A DNA stretch of 60,703 nt, from the NCBI GenBank assembly GCA_938040325.1, contig CALHXW010000070.1, positions 1 to 60,703 of the forward strand, given 5' to 3'. The notes under the pieces were generated by a model that saw nothing but the letters and a program-made list of their open reading frames with translations, searched no databases and was not told where the DNA came from. Positions 19,088-26,411 of the stretch are shown piece by piece (the stretch's first letter is position 1; each line of letters starts with the position of its first letter). Source of the DNA: an uncultured bacterium. Its GTDB lineage: Bacteria > Myxococcota_A > UBA9042 > PHBI01. Made by a program: the position numbers and the translations under genes.

Positions 19088-19542
19088 CGCTCGACAAACT
19101 CCTCTTTCTCATCGCTCCAGCCGAAGATCTTATAGCCAGCGAGGCCATCTTGCTGGGCATCGAGCACCACGTAATCGACGCCTGGGTAGAGCGGTCCGTC
19201 CTCAAAGGGCGAGCGCGCTCGGGCGATGTCTTCGTCCGAGAAGTAGGCGCCGACCTTGCAGTGGCTGTGAACGATCGCGATGAGGTCTTCCCCGGCGTCG
19301 TCTGCCGCTTGCAAGAGCCGCGGGTCGAGCAAGTAGGCAGTCTCAGCGGTCCGCGAGAAGGCCTCAGGATCGAGCTTGTGGTATTTGTCCTGAAGGTTCT
19401 CAGCGAGGACCGCGCGGCCGCCCTCTTCGCCGACGATCAGCAACCCGCAGCACTCGCGGGGGAACCACTCGGCGGCGTGTGCCGCGAACTGCTCGCGGAT
19501 GTCGTCGCGAGCCATCAACTCTTTGGCGCTTATTCGTGCCAT
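19084..19542 (-). CDS. JAMM/MPN+ zinc metallopeptidase (Mec/QbsD-like)
   Basis: A 152-residue JAB1/MPN/MOV34 peptidase. The zinc site is complete: Glu30 in WFPRECCGLLIVG, His92 and His94 in IVHSHCKVGAYFSDED, with Ser102 and Asp105 at the S-x-x-D positions. Bacterial relatives remove residues after the Gly-Gly of sulfur-carrier proteins (QbsD on QbsE) or release cysteine from a carrier (Mec on CysO). The ATG at 19542 overlaps the stop of the upstream gene (19532-19530) by 13 bases, and its own stop overlaps the radical SAM start. An in-frame start at 19572 would add ten unrelated residues. Its probable substrate is the carrier at 19991. Confidence 0.92.
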   Translation of the reverse strand: MARISAKELMARDDIREQFAAHAAEWFPRECCGLLIVGEEGGRAVLAENLQDKYHKLDPEAFSRTAETAYLLDPRLLQAADDAGEDLIAIVHSHCKVGAYFSDEDIARARSPFEDGPLYPGVDYVVLDAQQDGLAGYKIFGWSDEKEEFVER

Positions 19543-19985
19543 CTCGTCACCTCGATCGGATCCTCTCGCCACATGAGCGGCAGGTTGGTTGCCGCGCCAA
19601 GCACGACTGGAGCGCCGTCACCACCGCGGGTCAGCGCAAAGACAGCGCCGAGCGCCGACATGGCGCCGGCGGCCCGCCGGTCAGCGGGCGCTGGGTCAAT
19701 CGCAAGGTCGAACGTCCCAGCGGTCGTCACACCTGAGTCGTCATTGAGACGCGCCAGCCGCGGCGCGAGCCGCAAAAAGAGCTTTGGCTCGATGATCACG
19801 CGCCCCACGCCTGCCGCGACCAGGTAGACGGTCGCCGTCTCGGCGGCCCGGCCACACCCACGGACACGAACGGCGCTCGCAAGCAACGTTCGCTGCCCCG
19901 ACTCACCCACCTCCGGCAAGCGCAGATGGCGCGCATAGCGCTCGCGCTGGACCTCGGTCAGTGCTGGTCGGGACGGCGTCGTCAT
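19530..19985 (-). CDS. Small degenerate E1-like protein carrying the MoeB/ThiF N-terminal helix
   Basis: A 151-residue protein whose first ~65 residues match the start of MoeB/ThiF E1 enzymes: LTEVQRERYARHLRLPEVG then GQRTLLASAVRVRGCG and ATVYLVAAGVGRVII. In E1 enzymes the second block is the ATP-binding loop GxGGxG; here it reads GCGRAAE (residues 43-49), so nucleotide binding is probably lost. The remaining 85 residues have no E1 catalytic or zinc motifs. The Y-x-R element (Arg19 here) corresponds to MoeB Arg14, which reaches into the partner subunit's ATP site. The full-size E1 at 20260 lacks exactly this segment. It lies 5 bp after the carrier gene and overlaps the JAMM gene. Either a trans-acting half of a split E1 or a decayed paralogue. 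Confidence 0.75.
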   Translation of the reverse strand: MTTPSRPALTEVQRERYARHLRLPEVGESGQRTLLASAVRVRGCGRAAETATVYLVAAGVGRVIIEPKLFLRLAPRLARLNDDSGVTTAGTFDLAIDPAPADRRAAGAMSALGAVFALTRGGDGAPVVLGAATNLPLMWREDPIEVTRWHE

Positions 19986-19990
19986 CGGCG

Positions 19991-20269
19991 CTATCGACCG
20001 CCAGCAATCGCGGGGACGATCTGGACTTCGGCACCCTCTGCAAGCGAGGTGTCGAGGTTCTCCAGAAAGCGGATGTCCTCGGCATTGGCGTAGATGTTGA
20101 TGAAACGACGGACGTTGCCGTTGTCGTCACAGAGCTTCGCCTTGATGCCTGGATGAGCCGTCTCGAGACCATCGAGCGCTTCGCGGACGTTTTCGCCCTC
20201 GACTGCCACGGTGTCTTTGCCGCCAACGAATTTCCGGAGCGAGGCCGGGATCTTGATGTTCACTGCCAT
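19991..20269 (-). CDS. MoaD/ThiS-like ubiquitin-fold sulfur carrier ending in Gly-Gly-Arg
   Basis: A 92-residue beta-grasp protein of the MoaD/ThiS/CysO group. It begins MAVNIKIPASLRKFVGGKDT, has the REALDGLETAHPGIKAKL helix and the NVRRFINIYANAEDIRFLENLDT strand (the CysO-like NIYVN-x-EDIR pattern), and ends EVQIVPAIAGGR. These carriers are adenylated at a C-terminal glycine and converted to a thiocarboxylate. Here one arginine follows Gly-Gly, so it must be trimmed before activation, as known for QbsE, whose JAMM partner removes two residues. The ATG at 20269 overlaps the E1 stop by 10 bases. This carrier, the E1 and the JAMM peptidase are therefore probably one functional unit. Confidence 0.92.
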   Translation of the reverse strand: MAVNIKIPASLRKFVGGKDTVAVEGENVREALDGLETAHPGIKAKLCDDNGNVRRFINIYANAEDIRFLENLDTSLAEGAEVQIVPAIAGGR

Positions 20270-21204
20270 AGTGCATGTCCCTTCTTTGGGTGGGGTGTTT
20301 CAGTGTTCGCAGGAGCGCGAATCACAAGTCGGTGTAAGTTGTCGGCCGAGCCAGCGAGGCCGGTGGTCGCACCACGTGCTGCGAGCTCTTCGCTGAGCTC
20401 GGTCATCACGCTGGCCGGGCCCACGAGATCCAAGAGACCGCCAGGTGGGGCGTCGCGAAGAGCGGCGAGCGCGCTGGGGGCGTCGTCGACTCGACGTCGC
20501 GCAACCAGCCCGCCGCAGGCGTCGCACGCGGCGCCAACCGGTAGCGGAATGTGGCGAATGCGGCCGCTGAGGCCGTCGAGTGTCGTCAGGAAGCCTGTCT
20601 GACCGGCGACATCCCCACCAAGCAGCGCCAAGGCACGCTCGGCTTGGAGAAAGCCTACGACGCCGGCAAGCGCTCCGACGACGCCATCGAGGGCGCAGGA
20701 GCCAACCTCGCCAGGCGCCGGGACCGACTCGAACAGGCAACGAAAGCACGGCCCACAGCCGCCCGCGACAGCGATCACCTGGCCCACGAAGCCCGACACG
20801 CCGCCGAGGACGGCATGCACGCCGTGCTCAAGCGCCCAGTCGTTGATCAGGAAGCGGGCGCTGGGGTCGTCGGTTGCGTCGACCACGACGGAGAGCCCGT
20901 CGGAGTTGGCCGGGGCGAGCAGCGTGTCGATCGTGTCCGCCGTGAGCCTCGACTGGCGGGTCTCAAGCGTGATGTCTGGAAACTGCGCGCCCAGGCGCTC
21001 AGCAGCGACGTCGACTTTGGCGCGGCCTACGTCAGCGGTGCCGTACAGGACCTGGCGCTGCAGGTTCGACAGCTCCACGGCGTCATCATCGACGAGCACA
21101 ACATGGTCGACGCCGCCTTCGGCAAGACCCAGAGCGACCGGGCAACCGAGGCCGCCTGCGCCGACGACAATCGCCGTTTTCTTGTTGTGCGTGATTCGCT
21201 GCAT
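20260..21204 (-). CDS. E1-like adenylating enzyme (MoeB/ThiF superfamily), N-terminally truncated
   Basis: A 314-residue E1-like enzyme expected to adenylate the carrier encoded next to it. The ATP site is intact: VVGAGGLGCP (Gly15-20), the acidic patch VDDDAVELSNLQRQ with Arg50, RAKVD with Lys63, and DATDD around residue 110. Zinc ligands are paired as CFRC (Cys153/156) and CDAC (Cys227/230). Cys170 aligns with MoeB Cys187. What is missing is the ~25-residue N-terminal helix with the R-Y-x-R-H element that normally precedes the glycine loop; the protein starts only eight residues before it. That element is encoded separately at 19530. There is an extra ~80-residue C-terminal extension ending in HPKKGHALWQ. 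It is the first gene of the cassette. Confidence 0.93.
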   Translation of the reverse strand: MQRITHNKKTAIVVGAGGLGCPVALGLAEGGVDHVVLVDDDAVELSNLQRQVLYGTADVGRAKVDVAAERLGAQFPDITLETRQSRLTADTIDTLLAPANSDGLSVVVDATDDPSARFLINDWALEHGVHAVLGGVSGFVGQVIAVAGGCGPCFRCLFESVPAPGEVGSCALDGVVGALAGVVGFLQAERALALLGGDVAGQTGFLTTLDGLSGRIRHIPLPVGAACDACGGLVARRRVDDAPSALAALRDAPPGGLLDLVGPASVMTELSEELAARGATTGLAGSADNLHRLVIRAPANTETPHPKKGHALWQ

Positions 21205-21248
21205 CGAGCCCCAGTGTAGGTACCGCGAGAGGCCGGAACACTAGCTAA

Positions 21249-21269
21249 TGTTGACAATTTCCGTCAACA
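21249..21269. promoter_or_regulatory. Operator-like palindrome upstream of the E1/JAMM/rSAM cassette
   Basis: TGTTGAC-AATTTCC-GTCAACA: perfect 7-bp arms around a 7-base AT-rich spacer, 45-65 bases upstream of the E1 start. The left arm read on the minus strand contains TTGAC, so it could overlap a -35 box. Size, symmetry and place fit a dimeric repressor site. No regulator gene adjoins it. Confidence 0.5.
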
Positions 21270-21419
21270 AACTTCACAATACAGCAACGCGCTGAATTTA
21301 CTGAACTTGTTCGTCGCAACGAAAAGCAACCCGTCGCGAAGAACACACCAAGGGCGGGGCACCGCTGCGTCCGTTAGCGCCATGAGGCGTGCCCAACCCG
21401 GTCCGACGCACGCGCGGCC

Positions 21420-21790
21420 CGAAGGCGAAGCGTGAATCGTCGAGTTCAGGTGAGTGCAGCGAACGCACAGACGTCGTTGGGGCGGGCAGATCGGAAGCCA
21501 CAGCCGGAAAGAGCGCTGGTTTAAGGACTGGTCCTTAAACAAGCGCTAGTTTCGTGCGAGGCGAACGAGGTGCGCATCATAGCGGCGTTGGGCGGACGAC
21601 GGCGATGCGTGCATCGTCGAGTCCGAGTGAGCGCAGCGAGCGCCCCGACACCGCTATGGTGCGTAGATCGGATGCCGCAGCCGGAAGTAGCGCTTGCTCT
21701 AGGACTAGTCCCAAATCAAGCGCTGTTTTCGAGCGAGGCGAAGGCGATGTGCTTGCCAGCGACGTCCGCTGGACGACGGCGATGCCGTCA
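21420..21790. repeat. Tandem ~175-bp imperfect repeats with internal hairpins
   Basis: Two adjacent imperfect copies (about 21420-21593 and 21594-21769) and the first ~15 bases of a third (21770 on, GGACGACGGCGATGC). Shared blocks in order: ATCGTCGAGT, GTGAG(T/C)GCAGCGA(A/G)CGC, AGATCGGA(A/T)GCC, CAGCCGGAA, AGCGCT..GGACT.GTCC..AAGCGCT, and TTTCG.GCGAGGCGAA. Copy 1 carries a 17-bp hairpin (21512-21528 with 21531-21547, one mismatch, 2-base loop). Copy 2 keeps the outer 8 bp (AGCGCTTG/CAAGCGCT) and the inner GGACTAGTCC although the bases between have changed. The array runs to the 3' end of rluD, and there is no protein-coding gene from 21205 to 21790. Confidence 0.75.
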
Positions 21791-22756
21791 TCACTCCTTC
21801 GGACCTTCCACGGCGGCAACGAGGGCCGCGAGATCCGGCGGGTCGGGCGCGCTGAATGTCAGCAGCGAGCCGGTCGTCGGGTGGACGAAGCCGAGCTCGG
21901 CGGCGTGCAGCGCGACACGCGGCATGCGTCGGGCAGCGGCAAACTCAAGGGTCGCAGCGCCGCCGACCTTTGGCACAGGTCGGCCGTAGAGGGGATCGGC
22001 GATGATCGGGTAGCCGCGCTCGGACAGGTGGACGCGGATCTGGTGGGTTCGCCCGGTCTCAAGGGCGAGCTCTAGCACGCTCAGACCGCGGCCACGCGCT
22101 AGCACGCGCCAGTGGGTTGTTGCCCGACGGCCACTCGTCACCCGACCCGTCATGAGCTTTCGATCGCGTCGACTGCGACCAAACCACGTGCTCAGCGTAC
22201 CCTCGTCATCGAGCTTCGTGCCGTGAACGACCGCGCGGTATCGCCGGTGAGTGGTGTGGGCTGCAAACTGAGCCGCGAGGTGGGCATGGGCCGCGTCGGT
22301 CTTTGCTACGACGAGCAAGCCGGTGGTGTCTTTGTCGATGCGGTGAACGATCCCAGGTCGCTTCGCGTCTTCGCCGCATGTGAGTCCCTCGACGTGGAAG
22401 AGGAGGGCGTTGACCAAGGTGCCTGTCGGATGGCCGGGTGCAGGATGCACGACCACACCACTGGCCTTGTTGACGACGAGAACCGCATCGTCTTCGTGCA
22501 CGATCTCGAGCGGGAGATCTTCGGCGACCAGCGGTCCGCCAAGGGTGGCCACAGGCGGCCTGAACGTCACCTGCTCGCCAAGCTTCAGCTTCGTGCCTGC
22601 TTTCGCTGGGACGAGGCCATCGACGGTCAGGCGTCCCTCAAGCAGCGAGCGCTTCACCTGCGCGCGGGTTCCGACGCCTTGATCGGCGACAAAGCGGTCT
22701 AGACGAGCTCCCACCGACTCAGGCCCGACGGTCCAGTGATGATGGGGGTCGTCCAT
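21791..22756 (-). CDS. rluD: RluD-family 23S rRNA pseudouridine synthase
   Basis: A 321-residue RluA/RluC/RluD-type pseudouridine synthase. An N-terminal S4 RNA-binding domain (RLDRFVADQGVGTRAQVKRS) precedes the catalytic domain with the nucleophilic aspartate in PGIVHRIDKDTTGLLVVAK. Further blocks are VVNKASGVVVHPAPGH, TGRTHQIRVHL and IIADPLYG. The S4 domain and gene length favour RluD, which modifies helix 69 of 23S rRNA, but RluC-like specificity cannot be excluded. The start is ATG at 22756; an in-frame extension upstream runs into the terminator of the neighbouring gene. It is preceded by that terminator and followed by the hairpin repeats at 21420-21790. Confidence 0.9.
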   Translation of the reverse strand: MDDPHHHWTVGPESVGARLDRFVADQGVGTRAQVKRSLLEGRLTVDGLVPAKAGTKLKLGEQVTFRPPVATLGGPLVAEDLPLEIVHEDDAVLVVNKASGVVVHPAPGHPTGTLVNALLFHVEGLTCGEDAKRPGIVHRIDKDTTGLLVVAKTDAAHAHLAAQFAAHTTHRRYRAVVHGTKLDDEGTLSTWFGRSRRDRKLMTGRVTSGRRATTHWRVLARGRGLSVLELALETGRTHQIRVHLSERGYPIIADPLYGRPVPKVGGAATLEFAAARRMPRVALHAAELGFVHPTTGSLLTFSAPDPPDLAALVAAVEGPKE

Positions 22757-22801
22757 GATGAGCTCCGGACCATTGGTCGCAGTCGAGGCCGGTGAGGCCC
22801 G

Positions 22802-22854
22802 AAAAAAAAACGCGCGAGTCGTGGCGGCGATTGGCCGGCCACTCGTCGCGCGTT
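22802..22854 (-). terminator. Intrinsic terminator of the PEP mutase gene
   Basis: In the minus direction the stem AACGCGCGA pairs with TCGCGCGTT (22846-22854 and 22809-22817), followed by a 3x3 internal loop and four more pairs. It is followed by nine T on the minus strand (22810-22802). It lies just after the stop of the gene at 22875 and before rluD, so rluD needs its own promoter. Confidence 0.85.
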
Positions 22855-22874
22855 CGCCGACAGCGCTGTGCGCG

Positions 22875-24482
22875 CTAGAAGTTGTAGAGATCCGAGAGGT
22901 CGCCGATGTCGTCAACGTCCAACCAGTTGTCGTGGATGTACTGGACGGCGACTTCCACACCAGCCTCGATGAGGTGGTTGAGCAGCTGCGGCATGCTCCA
23001 GTTCGCGACGGCGACACCCTTAGCTTCGAGGGCTGCAAGCTCCTCAGCCACTCGCTTGGAGCCTTCTTCGCTGAGGCGCATGAGGCCGGTCCACTCGCCG
23101 CTTGCGTCGGTGGGCGCGAGCGCGTCGTCGATCTTTGTGAGCTTGTAGTCGAGCTTCATGACGCCCTCGACACGCTCGGGCGTGACCTTCGCCCAGTCGA
23201 CCGAGGAGCGGGTCTTCGCGGTCGGCTCTTTGTAGTCGACGACCACCGTGACGTCCGCTTCGGCCTTGACGAGGTTACGGAACACGAAGCCGCGGGCGAC
23301 GATGTCGCCGTAGCCGATGATGACGTTGCCCGTCAGCGCATCCCGGGCCGCCAGCAGGGAGCCTACCTCGCCGTTGGCCTCCCAGTCGGCGTTGTGGTGG
23401 TACTTGACGGTGCCGATGTTGAACGCCTCGGGCTTGTAGCCCGTGACGATGTTGATGTCTCGGATGCCGCCGTCGCGCAGACGACGGATCGTGCTGGCGA
23501 TGACCGGGCTGCCCTCTACCTCAAGCATCGCCTTGGGCTTGTCGTCGGTGAGGTTGCCAAAGTTGGTGCCTTTGGACGCGGCCAGCAGGATGGCGCGGCC
23601 GCCCGCGGCGCGCTTGGGAAGGTAGGCCTTCTCCCACTTGGCGTACTCCGCCATGCCCTGAAGCCGGAAGATCTCTTTGACGGGGGGCAGGGTGGCCTCG
23701 ACGTCGCGGAGGGTCTCCGCCTTGAGCAGGTGAGCGGTGATGTCTTTCATGGCGCCGATGCTCGTGCGCAAGACATGGTTGGCCCAGATAATGAGGCTGA
23801 TGTCGAGGTCGCGGAACACCTGGGTCGGCGTGTTGTAGTACATGGTCGGAACGATCACGACAGGGCAGCGGTCGCCCCACTCCTTCATGAACGCCACCAC
23901 GTCGGTGGGCTCCGAGATCTTGGAGTGGCACAGGATCGCGTCGGCGCCGGCCTCATGGTAAGCGCTCGCGCGCTTGAGCGCCTCCTCAAGTCCCCAACCA
24001 GCGATGAACGCCTCGGTGCGGGCCACGATCGAGAAGTCATCGTCGCGCTGGGCGTCCTTGCCGGCTTTGATCTTGCCGCAGAACTCGTCGATGTCGGCGA
24101 GGGGCTGGTTCTCGCCCTTGATGAAGCTGTTGGTCTTGGGGAAGATCTTGTCTTCGATACAGACCGCTGCGATCTCGCGCTGCTCCAGCTTGGTGACAAG
24201 CCGCCGCATGTTGTTGAAGTTGCCGTATCCTGTGTCGCCGTCGAGCAGGATTGGGATGGACGTGTTGTCGCTCATGAACTCGAGCACCTCGAGGACCTGG
24301 GTCCAGGAGGCTTCGTTGTTGTCACGGACGCCCATCGCGGCCGAGATCGACAGGCCGCTGCCCCAGATACCATTGAAGCCAGCTTCCTCGACAATCTTCG
24401 CGCTCAAGCCGTTGTGGGCCTCGCAGATGAACTCGAGTTGGTTGGACGCCAGCATCTGCTTGAATCGGGTAGTCTTACGCAT
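22875..24482 (-). CDS. PEP mutase - nucleotidyltransferase fusion (phosphonate biosynthesis)
   Basis: A 535-residue fusion. Residues 1-290 are phosphoenolpyruvate mutase, which makes the C-P bond of phosphonates by converting PEP to phosphonopyruvate. The Mg site residues Asp81/Asp83 are in [10 protein letters not shown], and the diagnostic [11 protein letters not shown] loop is intact, separating it from isocitrate-lyase relatives. Residues ~294-535 are a nucleotidyltransferase ([28 protein letters not shown], then [10 protein letters not shown]), like PntC, the cytidylyltransferase that activates phosphonates for attachment to lipids or glycans. The start at 24482 has GGAG six bases upstream. 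No phosphonopyruvate decarboxylase, AEP transaminase or transferase gene is in the window, which is unusual. A strong terminator follows the gene. Confidence 0.92.
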   Translation of the reverse strand: MRKTTRFKQMLASNQLEFICEAHNGLSAKIVEEAGFNGIWGSGLSISAAMGVRDNNEASWTQVLEVLEFMSDNTSIPILLDGDTGYGNFNNMRRLVTKLEQREIAAVCIEDKIFPKTNSFIKGENQPLADIDEFCGKIKAGKDAQRDDDFSIVARTEAFIAGWGLEEALKRASAYHEAGADAILCHSKISEPTDVVAFMKEWGDRCPVVIVPTMYYNTPTQVFRDLDISLIIWANHVLRTSIGAMKDITAHLLKAETLRDVEATLPPVKEIFRLQGMAEYAKWEKAYLPKRAAGGRAILLAASKGTNFGNLTDDKPKAMLEVEGSPVIASTIRRLRDGGIRDINIVTGYKPEAFNIGTVKYHHNADWEANGEVGSLLAARDALTGNVIIGYGDIVARGFVFRNLVKAEADVTVVVDYKEPTAKTRSSVDWAKVTPERVEGVMKLDYKLTKIDDALAPTDASGEWTGLMRLSEEGSKRVAEELAALEAKGVAVANWSMPQLLNHLIEAGVEVAVQYIHDNWLDVDDIGDLSDLYNF

Positions 24483-24697
24483 GTTCATCTCCGGGGCGCG
24501 TTGGGGCGCTGCGAGCAGCACGTCTTGGCAAACGACGCGACCTTCTACACGCGGGACCGAGCGCCGGCAACCTGCGAGTCACCGAGCCGCCATTTCGGTC
24601 GTCGCTTCCGCAACGCCAACGCCCGGGTGGCCGTGCTGCGAACGCAAGCATGTTCACGGAACGTCGCGCCCTGGGAAGTCGGTGCTATAAGGAACGG

Positions 24698-26074
24698 GTG
24701 AACGACTCCAACGCTTACCGACGGCTCCCCCGTGTCGATGCTCTGGCCGATGAGGCATCGGTTGTTGCGACCGGAGCGAGCGCGGCTCTGCGGGTCGAGG
24801 CCGCGCGCGCCGAGCTCGATGCCGCCCGCGGTCGCATTCGGGCTGGGGACACGAGCGATCCGAGGAGCGGCCTCGCCGCACGGGTCGTCACGCGCCTCAC
24901 CGCCGCGCTCCAACCGACGCTGGTGCCGGTCATCAATGCAACGGGTGTCATCGTTCATACGAACTTGGGCCGCGCTCCACTGCCACGCGACGCGGTCGAG
25001 GCCGGTCTTGAGGCCTGTACCCTCGAGTACGATCTTGGCACAGGGGGTCGCGGCTCTCGGCGTGCCCATGCCGAGCGCTTGCTCACCGCTCTGAGCGGCG
25101 CCGAGGCAGCCCTCGTTGTCAACAACAACGCTGCGGCTGTCGTCTTGATGTTGTCGACGCTGGGAGCACGTCACGAGGTGCTGATCTCGCGCGGCGAACT
25201 CGTCGAAATCGGCGGTAGCTTCCGGGTGCCAGAGATCATGGAGCTCGCTGGGGTGACGCTGCGCGAGGTTGGGACCACCAATAAGACGTACGTCTCGGAC
25301 TACGAGAACGCGATCACGGAACACACCGGCGCGATCCTTCGTGTGCATCCGAGCAACTACCGCGTCGAGGGTTTCGCCCATCGCCCTGAGGCTTCCGGCC
25401 TCGCGGCGCTGGCTGCCAGCAACAACATCGCGTTCCTTCACGACCTGGGCACAGGGACATTTTGCGACCTGCCGGCGCCGCTCGACGCACAGATGTCGCC
25501 GTCGGAGGCAGTCGCTGCTGGCGCTGACGTCGTGAGTTTCTCGGGTGACAAGCTCCTTGGCGGTCCGCAGTGCGGCATCCTCTTAGGGCGTCGCGCGACC
25601 ATCGATGCGATGGCGCGTCATCCGCTCGCGCGCGCGTTGAGAGTGGGCAAGCTCACGCTGGCAGTCCTTGAATCGGTCCTGCTCGCCTACCGGCGCGGCG
25701 CGTTCCACGAGGTCCCAGTGGCTCGCATGGTGCGTGCAGGACGGGAGTCGCTACGCCAGCGAGCGCGTCGGCTTGCCGAACGGATGGCAGAGGCCTGTGG
25801 CGACGCTGCGAGCTTCGAGGTCGGCGACAGTGACGACCTGGTCGGTGGGGGGAGCCATCCCGGAGACGTGATCCGCGGCAGCTGCGTCCGGGTTGTGCCC
25901 AGTGTCGCGAGTGCTGGCGCGATCGCAGAGAGGCTGCGGCACGGCGAGATCCCTGTGGTTGTTCGGGTGCAAGACGGGGCCATCCTCCTGTCGCTCCGCA
26001 CGATCCCGCAAGACACTGAAGCTGACCTCGTCCGCGCGCTACAAGCGTGTCTGGCGACCTTCGGCGACACGTAG
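24698..26074 (+). CDS. selA: L-seryl-tRNA(Sec) selenium transferase SelA
   Basis: SelA converts seryl-tRNA(Sec) to selenocysteyl-tRNA(Sec) with selenophosphate. The 458-residue product starts at GTG 24698 after AAGGA. The PLP lysine is Lys285 in VVSFSGDKLLGGPQCGILLG. Other blocks are VINATGVIVHTNLGRAPL, YDLGTGGRGSR, VVNNNAAAVVLMLS, EIGGSFRVPEIMELAG and GTTNKTYVSDY. Its presence implies selenoprotein synthesis in this organism, but no selB, selD, selC or obvious Sec-encoding gene is in the window. It diverges from the PEP mutase gene across about 215 bp. A TATAAG box lies seven bases before the start but without a matching -35. Confidence 0.95.
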   Translation: MNDSNAYRRLPRVDALADEASVVATGASAALRVEAARAELDAARGRIRAGDTSDPRSGLAARVVTRLTAALQPTLVPVINATGVIVHTNLGRAPLPRDAVEAGLEACTLEYDLGTGGRGSRRAHAERLLTALSGAEAALVVNNNAAAVVLMLSTLGARHEVLISRGELVEIGGSFRVPEIMELAGVTLREVGTTNKTYVSDYENAITEHTGAILRVHPSNYRVEGFAHRPEASGLAALAASNNIAFLHDLGTGTFCDLPAPLDAQMSPSEAVAAGADVVSFSGDKLLGGPQCGILLGRRATIDAMARHPLARALRVGKLTLAVLESVLLAYRRGAFHEVPVARMVRAGRESLRQRARRLAERMAEACGDAASFEVGDSDDLVGGGSHPGDVIRGSCVRVVPSVASAGAIAERLRHGEIPVVVRVQDGAILLSLRTIPQDTEADLVRALQACLATFGDT

Positions 26075-26251
26075 TTCCCGATGGCCGTGCGTCGTGCGTT
26101 CAACGCCGGTCCCTGGGGCACAGCTTCTGTCGATCCCGAGATCACTCGGGGATTGCGTCGCTGCGACCCGCGTTGAGGTTTGCTCTCGTTCGCTGACCGA
26201 GCGGCACACCTGACGCTCGTGCATCACGCCAGCGGCACACCTCGCTTCTTC

Positions 26252-26289
26252 CCAGAATCCGCATTTCCCGGCAACGCTGCCAGAAGACT
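26252..26289. repeat. End fragment of the dispersed palindromic element
   Basis: CAGAATCCGCATTT followed by CCCGGCAACGCTGC, almost identical to 58628-58661 and, from TTCCC on, to the left terminal repeat at 60457. No partner end was found nearby. It lies in the selA-rpsP gap (26075-26411), which otherwise holds a short CCCGAG/CTCGGG stem near 26133 and the rpsP promoter candidate. Confidence 0.6.
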
Positions 26290-26326
26290 GACCCGGTCGG
26301 CTTCAGGGACTGCTCCGCCTTCTTGG

Positions 26327-26355
26327 TTGACACCGCGTCAGGCCGTCGGTAGGTT
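26327..26355 (+). promoter_or_regulatory. Candidate promoter of the rpsP operon
   Basis: A consensus TTGACA (26327-26332), a 17-base spacer and TAGGTT (26350-26355). Transcription would start near 26362, about 50 bases before the rpsP ATG. The -35 matches all six consensus bases, the -10 three. It lies just beyond the element fragment at 26252. Confidence 0.55.
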
Positions 26356-26411
26356 CCGCGCCCGCTCGGCGCAGTGCGCCTTGTAGACGCATACCTACGG
26401 AGACTCGCCCT

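Noticed and set aside
24681..24700. TATAAG seven bases before the selA GTG, suggesting a leaderless transcript.
   Set aside because: No matching -35 element at 16-18 bases, and a normal AAGGA ribosome site is present.
22755..24701. A 648-codon plus-strand frame opposite the PEP mutase fusion.
   Set aside because: The minus-strand product has intact catalytic motifs; the long opposite frame is a codon-phase effect of high GC.
26125..26160. CCCGAG/CTCGGG stem downstream of selA considered as its terminator.
   Set aside because: No U-run follows and the stem is short.
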